From NCBI GenBank assembly GCA_024404915.1, contig JAKSPJ010000008.1:33169-97168 (forward strand): a stretch of DNA of 64,000 nt, written 5' to 3'. Shown here one piece after another: positions 25,342-31,735 of the stretch; the first letter of the stretch is position 1, and the number at the start of each line of letters is the position of its first letter. The notes under the pieces were generated by a model. It ran no database searches, was not told the DNA's origin, and saw only the letters and a list, made by a program, of their open reading frames with translations. Source of the stretch: Oscillospiraceae bacterium (GTDB lineage: Bacteria > Bacillota > Clostridia > Oscillospirales > Ruminococcaceae). Both the position numbers and the translations under genes were made by a program.

Positions 25342-26192
25342 GAAATACCCTCCGCATCTGTTTCCTTCTCCGCTTTCACAGGCATAAAAAGAATGCCGCC
25401 GGCTGCACCGAGAATCAGAAGCAGACTGCCAAAAAACGGCAGCGTGGTATCCCAGCCTGTATCATCTACCGAGGAACCTACAGAGGAACTGTCAATCAGT
25501 GTGCCGGATTCGTTGCGGATGGAATAGTTGATGCCGTTGCCGTTCAGCTGGTCAATGGTAATATGCATGCCAAGCTGTTCGCCCAGGGAAACAAAACCAT
25601 TGGCGATATTTGCCTGACTGCTGGTACTCATCTGCTTGATGATGCTGTTTCTGTCGGGAACGGACAGGGATGCCAGAAATTCTGCACGTTCATTTTCGGG
25701 CAGGGAAGCAACATAGTCCTGCTTTTCTGTCAGAGTCATATTGATAAAAGGTTTTTTGGTCTGTTCAGAGAACGTGGGTGCCGTTGTCACGACGGTAACG
25801 GTGGTTCCGGTTGTGCCGGAAGGTCTGGAGGCCTGCTGGGGGGCAGTGGTGGTGATTTCCCGTTTGGTGGAAAGCTGTGCCTTGATGGCTTCACCCGGAA
25901 CATCGAACTGCTTTCCGACTTCCTCCCAGATGTCATCTTCATACAATTCTACCAAATCAGCCCAGACGTCATAGGGATAATAGGTGTTATTAATCTGCAT
26001 GCCTTCACTGTCATGAGGAATGGTCTGATACTGGTTCTTTGCTTCCTGTACCATGGATTCCGGCAGACCGATCCGGCGCATTGCTGCATACACATCTTCC
26101 ACAGTGCCGGATGCACCTGCATGAATGGTAAATGCGGCACAGCTTGCCAGCATTGTACCAACAGACAAAAACAAGCTGATTTTCTTATTCAT
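25338..26192 (-). CDS. Putative sortase substrate, paralogue A
   Basis: 284 residues and first gene of the operon. Signal peptide to about residue 26 (IHAGA), an N-terminal domain opening TVEDVYAAM and containing HDSEGM, a Thr-rich linker (about 110-145), a helical domain with MTLTEKQDYVASLPENER, then VDDTG-WDT at 242-249, a hydrophobic segment (FFGSLLLILGAAGGILF) and a charged tail. The match to paralogue B is clearest in S-L-P-x-x-E-R, the SIRN / LIDSSS stretch and the TGWDT end. The tail is less basic than usual for sortase substrates. ATG 26192 is chosen because AAAGGATGAG lies about 6 bases before it. Confidence 0.8.
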   Translation of the reverse strand: MNKKISLFLSVGTMLASCAAFTIHAGASGTVEDVYAAMRRIGLPESMVQEAKNQYQTIPHDSEGMQINNTYYPYDVWADLVELYEDDIWEEVGKQFDVPGEAIKAQLSTKREITTTAPQQASRPSGTTGTTVTVVTTAPTFSEQTKKPFINMTLTEKQDYVASLPENERAEFLASLSVPDRNSIIKQMSTSSQANIANGFVSLGEQLGMHITIDQLNGNGINYSIRNESGTLIDSSSVGSSVDDTGWDTTLPFFGSLLLILGAAGGILFMPVKAEKETDAEGIS

Positions 26193-26233
26193 AAAACTCA
26201 TCCTTTCTGTATGCGTTTGGCTAATCAAATTCT

Positions 26234-26273
26234 ATTATACCATATTATAGAAGAAAATGCAAGGTATCCTTGC
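26234..26273 (-). promoter_or_regulatory. Promoter of the sortase operon with overlapping inverted repeat
   Basis: Minus-strand TTGCAT (26262-26257), 17 bases, TATAAT (26239-26234), with TGG before the -10 box. A perfect inverted repeat GCAAGG-TAT-CCTTGC (26259-26273) overlaps the -35 box, so a dimeric repressor or activator could act there. Confidence 0.6.
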
Positions 26274-26410
26274 TTTCAAACATGAAGATTTCTTAAAGGA
26301 TTCCCGGAAAAGCCGGGCATTCAGGCGAAAAAAGTGCCATAACTCTATGACATATTCCGCATATTTCGCAATATATGGTTTTTTTTCATTGAAATATCAT
26401 ACGTTTTCTC

Positions 26411-26439
26411 TTGACAATCCATTCCTTTTGCGGTATAAT
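26411..26439 (+). promoter_or_regulatory. Promoter of pckG
   Basis: Perfect TTGACA (26411-26416), 17 bases and perfect TATAAT (26434-26439), about 45 bases before the start codon. Upstream lie a small CCCGG/CCGGG hairpin (26303-26317) and the palindrome-like ATATT-TCGC-AATAT, both of unknown use. Confidence 0.8.
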
Positions 26440-26487
26440 TAACATAGGGAAAAAGGTTTCCCGAAATATACTTAGGAGGTCTGCACT

Positions 26488-28323
26488 ATGTCTTTGACAA
26501 AGAACCCGAATGTTAATCAGTGGGTTGAAGAAATGATTGCACTCTGTAAGCCGGATCAGGTCGTCTGGATCGACGGCTCCAAGGAACAGCTGGATCAGCT
26601 GACTGCAGAGGTCACTGCTCTGCCGGATGGTAATCCGGACAAGCTGTATCGCATGAACGAGGAAAAGTATCCTGGCTGTCTCTATCACCGTACTCGTCCG
26701 AATGACGTTGCCCGTGTTGAGGACAGAACCTTTATCTGCTCCCGTAAGCAGGAGGATGCAGGTCCTACCAACAACTGGATGGATCCGAAGGAAATGTACG
26801 CAAAGCTGACACCGCTGTATGACGGTGTTATGAAGGGCAGAACCATGTATGTTATTCCGTACAGCATGGGCCCCATCGGTTCTCCGCTGGCAAAGGTCGG
26901 CGTTGAGGTGACCGACTCCATCTACGTTGTTCTGAACATGAACATCATGACCCGTATGGGCACCAAGGCTTTCGAGAACCTGGGCGATACTTCCAACGAC
27001 TTCGTTCGCGGTCTGCACTCCAAGGCAGATGTAAACCCGGACAACCGTTACATCGTTCAGTTCCCGGAGGATAACACAATCTGGTCTATCAATTCTGCAT
27101 ACGGCGGCAACGTTCTGCTGGGCAAGAAGTGCTTCGCTCTGCGTATCGCTTCCTATCAGGCAAAGAACGAAGGCTGGATGGCAGAGCACATGCTGATTCT
27201 GGGTCTCCAGAAGCCGGACGGCGATACCAAGTACATCTGTGCTGCATTCCCGTCTGCATGCGGCAAGACCAACCTGGCTATGCTGATTCCGCCGGAGGGC
27301 TATCGTACTGCCGGCTACAAGATCTTCACTGTCGGTGACGATATCGCATGGCTGAAGCCGGGCCCGGATGGCAGATTGTATGCAATCAATCCGGAATATG
27401 GCTTCTTCGGTGTTGCTCCCGGCACAAACGAGCACTCCAACTACAACGCACTGGCATCTACCATGAAGAACGCAATCTTCACCAACGTTGCTATCAACAA
27501 TGCTGACAATACTCCGTGGTGGGAATCTCTCTCCAAGGAGCCGCCTGTGGATGCAACAGAGTGGAAGGGCGCAAAGGTAAATGGTCCTGAGTACTGCGCA
27601 CAGCTGGACGCAAACGGCAAGAAGATGACACTTGCTCATCCGAACAGCCGCTTCACTGCACCGGCTGAGAACTGCCCGTGCATCTCTCCTGAATTCAATA
27701 ACCCGCAGGGTGTGCCGATTTCCGCTATTATCTTTGGCGGCAGACGTGCTTCCACCACTCCGCTGGTATATCAGTCCTTCGACTGGACACACGGTACCTA
27801 CATGGGTTCTGCTGTTTCCTCTGAGACAACTGCAGCTGCTACAGGTGCTGTTGGTGTTCTCCGTCACGACCCGATGGCTATGAAACCGTTCATCGGTTAC
27901 AACGTCGGCGACTACTGGGCACACTGGCTGGAGATGGGCGAGAAGCTTGGCGACAAGGCTCCGAAGATCTTCAATGTTAACTGGTTCAAGAAGGACGCTG
28001 AGGGTCACTTCATGTGGCCGGGCTTTGGCGACAACATGAGAGTTCTTGACTGGATTGTTAAGCGCTGCGAAGGTGCTGTTGATGCTGATGAAACCGCAAT
28101 CGGTTACCTGCCGAAGCCGGAGGATATCAACATTGCAGGTCTGGAAGACGAGGTTACTCCTGACACCATGAAGGCTCTTGTTGCTGTTGACAAGGATCTC
28201 TGGAAGAAGGAAATCGTCGAGATGCGCAGATACTATGATGAGGACATCAAGGCAAAGGGCGGCAAGATTCCGCAGGCTCTGTACGATGTACTCGACAAGA
28301 TTGAAGCAAATCTGAACAAATAA
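26488..28323 (+). CDS. pckG: Phosphoenolpyruvate carboxykinase (GTP)
   Basis: Interconverts oxaloacetate + GTP and PEP + GDP + CO2. In rumen-type anaerobes it usually runs towards oxaloacetate to start succinate formation. The 611-residue length and the P-loop-like FPSACGKTNLAM with the hyper-reactive Cys place it in the GTP class, not the ATP class. GDDIAWLKPG and the ENCPCISPEFNNPQGVPISAI region are other PEPCK hallmarks. Codon use looks strongly biased (many GGC, CTG, GCA, AAG), as expected for high expression. It has a perfect promoter and ribosome site (TAGGAGG) and its own terminator, so it is monocistronic. Confidence 0.97.
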   Translation: MSLTKNPNVNQWVEEMIALCKPDQVVWIDGSKEQLDQLTAEVTALPDGNPDKLYRMNEEKYPGCLYHRTRPNDVARVEDRTFICSRKQEDAGPTNNWMDPKEMYAKLTPLYDGVMKGRTMYVIPYSMGPIGSPLAKVGVEVTDSIYVVLNMNIMTRMGTKAFENLGDTSNDFVRGLHSKADVNPDNRYIVQFPEDNTIWSINSAYGGNVLLGKKCFALRIASYQAKNEGWMAEHMLILGLQKPDGDTKYICAAFPSACGKTNLAMLIPPEGYRTAGYKIFTVGDDIAWLKPGPDGRLYAINPEYGFFGVAPGTNEHSNYNALASTMKNAIFTNVAINNADNTPWWESLSKEPPVDATEWKGAKVNGPEYCAQLDANGKKMTLAHPNSRFTAPAENCPCISPEFNNPQGVPISAIIFGGRRASTTPLVYQSFDWTHGTYMGSAVSSETTAAATGAVGVLRHDPMAMKPFIGYNVGDYWAHWLEMGEKLGDKAPKIFNVNWFKKDAEGHFMWPGFGDNMRVLDWIVKRCEGAVDADETAIGYLPKPEDINIAGLEDEVTPDTMKALVAVDKDLWKKEIVEMRRYYDEDIKAKGGKIPQALYDVLDKIEANLNK

Positions 28324-28328
28324 GCATA

Positions 28329-28365
28329 AAAAGGACCGCACAGAATTCTGTGCGGTCCTTTTGCT
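28329..28365 (+). terminator. Terminator after pckG
   Basis: AAAAGGACCGCACAG / CTGTGCGGTCCTTTT with a 4-base loop, followed by a T-rich run. Confidence 0.88.
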
Positions 28366-28371
28366 TTTTCC

Positions 28372-28400
28372 TTGACATGGATACTATAAAATGGTATAAT
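28372..28400 (+). promoter_or_regulatory. Strong plus-strand promoter reading antisense through the DUF896 gene
   Basis: Perfect TTGACA (28372-28377), 17 bases, TATAAT (28395-28400) with TGG before the -10 box. The only plus-strand genes downstream start at 28747, so the transcript would carry a leader of about 340 bases that is antisense to the entire DUF896 gene and its promoter. Confidence 0.7.
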
Positions 28401-28428
28401 AAATAAGATACGCAGACGCAGATGCTCT

Positions 28429-28641
28429 TTAGTCTTTCTTTTTGGCGTCTGCAACCCGTCGGATGATATCGCCCTTTTCATTGACGATAATGGTGCTTTC
28501 CAGTGACTGAACCAGATTGCGGCGGAAGGCTTCACGGTACTGATTCCGCAGCACTTCACGTTCCGCTTTTTCTTCCTCGGTTAATCCGACGGTTTTGGCT
28601 TTATGCGCAAGGGTATTGATTCGTTCCAGTAATTGTTCCAT
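28429..28641 (-). CDS. DUF896 (YnzC family) small protein
   Basis: A 70-residue, highly charged protein with a helix-rich layout. The pattern ERINTLAHKAKTVGLTEEEKAER and LRNQYREAFR is the DUF896/YnzC (UPF0291) signature; only short parts are quoted. Bacillus YnzC belongs to the LexA-controlled sulA-like operon, but the molecular role of the family is not established. The start at 28641 has AAAGGAAG upstream; an ATG 18 bases earlier is in frame but unsupported. The gene lies entirely within the antisense range of the promoter at 28372-28400. An 8-bp inverted repeat (GCAGACGC 28412-28419 / GCGTCTGC 28444-28451) spans its end. Confidence 0.88.
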   Translation of the reverse strand: MEQLLERINTLAHKAKTVGLTEEEKAEREVLRNQYREAFRRNLVQSLESTIIVNEKGDIIRRVADAKKKD

Positions 28642-28688
28642 ATTATGACTTCCTTTCATGGGCAGTTTCTATCATCGGCCCTGGCTGT

Positions 28689-28717
28689 ATTATAGCATAT
28701 TTTGAGAAGGAATGCAA
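28689..28717 (-). promoter_or_regulatory. Promoter of the DUF896 gene
   Basis: Minus-strand TTGCAT (28717-28712), 17 bases, TATAAT (28694-28689) with TGC before the -10 box. Confidence 0.7.
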
Positions 28718-28746
28718 GAGCGCACTATGGATAACGGAGGTTTGGC

Positions 28747-29460
28747 ATGATTGCATTGGTGACAGGGGCATCACGGGGAATAGGTGCAGAAACTGCAAGA
28801 CAGTTGGCGAATGCCGGGTATACGGTTGTTGTTCATTATCATCGTTCCCGGGATGCTGCGGAAACGCTGGCAGAGGAAATCGGCGGTTGGGCCATTGGGG
28901 CAGATATGGGAGAATTTACGCAGATTGATGCCATGGTGGAGCAGATTATAGAGCGTTATGGGCGGATTGATTTGCTGGTGAATAATGCAGGCATGGCACT
29001 GCATGGCCTGTATCAGTGCATCTCAGATGAAGAGGCAATGCGTTTGATGCAGGTGAATCTGGGCGGTGCGATGCATACGGCCAAAAAAGTGCTGCCGCAT
29101 ATGCTGCGGCTGCATCAGGGGAACATTGTAAATGTTGCTTCTGTATGGGGCGAAATCGGTGCCGCCTGTGAAGTGCATTATTCTGCTGCAAAGGCAGGAA
29201 TCATTGGCTTTACAAAGGCTTTGGCCAAGGAAGTCGGTCCTTCGGGCATTCGTGTAAACTGTGTATCCCCCGGTGTGATAGATACTGACATGAACCGTAT
29301 GCACGATGCGGAAACCATGCAGATGCTTGCAGATGAAACACCGCTTTGCCGTATCGGCACTCCGGGGGAAATTGCAGATGCAATTCTGTTTCTTGCCTCT
29401 GAACGTGCGGCATTTATGACAGGGCAGATACTATCTGTGAATGGAGGATTTCAGATATGA
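28747..29460 (+). CDS. SDR family oxidoreductase (FabG-like)
   Basis: A 237-residue classical short-chain dehydrogenase. The cofactor loop is TGASRGIG (6-13), NNAG follows at about 79-82, and the catalytic residues are Ser in NVASVWG, Tyr145 and Lys149 in YSAAK. It resembles 3-oxoacyl-ACP reductase, but no other fatty acid genes are nearby, so the substrate is uncertain. NADP preference is likely but not proven. The ATG follows ACGGAGG. Its stop overlaps the next start (ATGA), coupling it to the HD hydrolase. It is probably read from the promoter at 28372. Confidence 0.88.
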   Translation: MIALVTGASRGIGAETARQLANAGYTVVVHYHRSRDAAETLAEEIGGWAIGADMGEFTQIDAMVEQIIERYGRIDLLVNNAGMALHGLYQCISDEEAMRLMQVNLGGAMHTAKKVLPHMLRLHQGNIVNVASVWGEIGAACEVHYSAAKAGIIGFTKALAKEVGPSGIRVNCVSPGVIDTDMNRMHDAETMQMLADETPLCRIGTPGEIADAILFLASERAAFMTGQILSVNGGFQI

Positions 29461-30053
29461 CGGAACAGGAGATGCAGCGTTTTTCCGCACAGATGCAGTT
29501 CCTTGTGGAAATGGATAAAATGAAAAATATCTATCGGCAGACCTTGGTGCTTCACGAGGACCGTCAGGAGAATGATGCGGAGCATGCCTGGCACCTGGCA
29601 ATGCTGGCGATGATTTTACAGGAGTACGCCAATGAACCGGTGGATTTGCAGAAGGTGCTTGCTACTGTGCTGATTCATGATGTGGTGGAAATTGATGCGG
29701 GAGATACCTATGCCTACGACGATGCAGGCAACGCCACCAAAGCAGAACGGGAACAGAAGGCGGCGGATCGCTTGTTTGGCATGCTGCCGGCGGAGCAGGG
29801 GGAGGCTTTTCGGAAGCTGTGGGATGAATTCGAGGCAATGTCCACGCCGGAGGCAAGATTTGCCCATGCCCTGGACCGTATTCAGCCATTGACACTGAAT
29901 TATTGCAAGCATGGTGAATCCTGGAAAAAGCATCAGACAAAGCGCTCACAGGTGGAAGGCAGAATGATGCCTGTATATGAGGGGTCCGAAGTTCTGGGCG
30001 ACTATGCAATGGAAATCATCCGCAGAGCCGCCGAAGAAGGTCTTTTGCGTTGA
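29457..30053 (+). CDS. HD domain hydrolase (YfbR/HDDC2-like nucleotidase)
   Basis: A 198-residue HD-superfamily metal hydrolase. The metal ligands are in NDAEHAWHLA (His), LIHDVVEIDAGD (His-Asp) and a later Asp in HALDRIQPL. This pattern fits the HD_3 group containing 5'-deoxynucleotidase YfbR and HDDC2, which dephosphorylate dNMPs. The predicted activity is therefore deoxynucleoside monophosphate phosphatase in the cytoplasm; the exact substrate is not visible. It overlaps the SDR gene by 4 bases and is followed within 14 bases by the lipoprotein gene. Confidence 0.87.
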   Translation: MTEQEMQRFSAQMQFLVEMDKMKNIYRQTLVLHEDRQENDAEHAWHLAMLAMILQEYANEPVDLQKVLATVLIHDVVEIDAGDTYAYDDAGNATKAEREQKAADRLFGMLPAEQGEAFRKLWDEFEAMSTPEARFAHALDRIQPLTLNYCKHGESWKKHQTKRSQVEGRMMPVYEGSEVLGDYAMEIIRRAAEEGLLR

Positions 30054-30067
30054 AAGGAGACAGATAT

Positions 30068-30754
30068 ATGAAACGAATGCGGATTCTGTGCATCCTTCTG
30101 ATGACGGCGCTTTTTTTCGCAGGATGCGGAAAACAAGAAAGTGCTTTTCCGTCAGAGGGAGAAGATGTGGCATCAATGGATATTGTGGGCAGATGTCTTT
30201 CCACTGTGGATGGTATGATGGTGCTGAGCGGAATGGGCGAAAACCAGATCCCTTACCTGATTGTGCAGGACGATTCCGAAAACCATTTAACGAAACAATT
30301 GCATGACGGAGACGCTGTTCAGCTGCATTGTGATGTGAAAACATCGCTGTTTCCCATGAATCTGCGGATTGTGGCAGGTACGGCGGAAGCCTCCGGGGAC
30401 CCGATATATCTGGATGGTTCTCTGGGAAAGGTACTGATTGATACCTGTTTTCTGAGCGATGAGATTTATAATCATTCGGATATTGTATTTACAGGCAATC
30501 TGGAGGGCGTTTGTGCATATATGAATAACAGCTTGCTGCTGCTGACAGAAAGTGAAGCAATCGTATTAAGCGGAGACTGCCTGTATGATATTGCAGATGG
30601 TGACCGTGTGAAGATTGTCAGCGGCATGATAAAAGAAACGTATCCTGCACAAACTTTTGTCTATCAGTGCACGGTAACGGAGCATGATTGTATGGATGCT
30701 GTTTCGGAAGAGCTGCTGGCAAGCCTGAAGGAATTGGGCTGGGAAATGAATTGA
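30068..30754 (+). CDS. Lipoprotein, function unknown
   Basis: 228 residues with a lipoprotein signal (FFAGC, Cys20), so attached to the outer face of the membrane. The remainder is acidic with many beta strands. Two stretches look alike (a GRCLSTVDGMMVLSG strand near 45 and a NLEGVCAYMNNSLLLL strand near 150), which suggests a duplicated OB-like module, but I do not recognise the family. ATG 30068 has AAAGGAGAC upstream; the frame extends back into the HD gene from a TTG. It sits in a row of genes read from the SDR onward. Confidence 0.75.
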   Translation: MKRMRILCILLMTALFFAGCGKQESAFPSEGEDVASMDIVGRCLSTVDGMMVLSGMGENQIPYLIVQDDSENHLTKQLHDGDAVQLHCDVKTSLFPMNLRIVAGTAEASGDPIYLDGSLGKVLIDTCFLSDEIYNHSDIVFTGNLEGVCAYMNNSLLLLTESEAIVLSGDCLYDIADGDRVKIVSGMIKETYPAQTFVYQCTVTEHDCMDAVSEELLASLKELGWEMN

Positions 30755-30773
30755 AGAATCAGAGGAAAATCAT

Positions 30774-31694
30774 ATGAATTATTTAATCTTGATTATCGGA
30801 TTTGTTTTGTTAATTAAAGGTGCAGATTTTTTTGTGGATGGGGCATGCTTCGTTGCGAAAAAATTCCGTATTCCTTCCATGATTGTCGGAATGACGATTG
30901 TTGCAATCGGTACCAGCCTGCCTGAAATCACTATCAGTGCCCTTGCGGCATTCCGTGGTGAAAACGGCATGGCTGTGGGCAATATTCTTGGCTCCAATAT
31001 TCTGAATATCTGTATTATCCTTGGCATTATCGGTGTAATGCATGCTGTGCCTGTACAGAAGGATACAGTGAATGTGGATATTCCCTTTTTGATTGTGCTG
31101 GAGGCCCTGCTTTTGGCTGAGTGTGCAATCGGCATGACATTAAGCCGGATTGACGGCGTAATCATTGGTGCATTGTTTGTGCTGTTTGTATTATATATGA
31201 TTCATCAGGCAAAAAAAGGTTCTGCTGAAGAAGTTGAAGTGAAGGAACTGAAAATCTGGCAGATGATTCTGTATCTTGTGGGCGGATGTCTTGCTATCAA
31301 ATTCGGAGGAGATTTCGTTGTGGAATCTGCCACTGCCATAGCAGATCAGTTGGGAATGTCCAAAAATCTGATTGGCCTGACCGTTGTGGCACTGGGTACC
31401 AGTCTGCCGGAGTTGGTGACTTCTGTGGTTGCCGCAAGAAAGGGCAATGTGCAGCTGGCTTTGGGCAACTGCATCGGTTCTGATATTTTTAATATTCTGC
31501 TTGCGCTTTCCACAGCTTCCATCATTCGTCCCATTGAGATTACATCGGAGAATATCATTGACTGCGGCTGCCTGATTGTCATTACGATTCTGACGCTGAT
31601 TCTGGCGAAGCTGCATAAGAATATCGAACGCAGGGATGCAGCACTCCTGTTGTGCTGCTACGCTGGATATTTTGTCTATATTGCAATGCGGTAA
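30774..31694 (+). CDS. Calcium/sodium antiporter (CaCA family, YrbG type)
   Basis: A 306-residue polytopic exchanger with the two inverted alpha repeats typical of CaCA proteins: AIGTSLPEITISALAA with GNILGSNILN in the first half and ALGTSLPELVTSVVAA with GNCIGSDIFN in the second. The Glu in each GTSLPE and the Asn/Asp in the following segment bind the cation. About ten transmembrane helices are predicted. It exports Ca2+ in exchange for Na+ or H+. It lies 19 bases after the lipoprotein gene and shares its direction. Confidence 0.93.
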   Translation: MNYLILIIGFVLLIKGADFFVDGACFVAKKFRIPSMIVGMTIVAIGTSLPEITISALAAFRGENGMAVGNILGSNILNICIILGIIGVMHAVPVQKDTVNVDIPFLIVLEALLLAECAIGMTLSRIDGVIIGALFVLFVLYMIHQAKKGSAEEVEVKELKIWQMILYLVGGCLAIKFGGDFVVESATAIADQLGMSKNLIGLTVVALGTSLPELVTSVVAARKGNVQLALGNCIGSDIFNILLALSTASIIRPIEITSENIIDCGCLIVITILTLILAKLHKNIERRDAALLLCCYAGYFVYIAMR

Positions 31695-31735
31695 GATACT
31701 GCTGCAAATACAATTACGGTTAGAAGGTGAGCAGA

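Noticed and set aside
26386..28341. Long minus-strand open frame (651 codons) opposite pckG
   Set aside because: A shadow of the strongly codon-biased pckG. It is Cys/His/Arg-rich, has no ribosome site and matches no fold, while pckG is certain.
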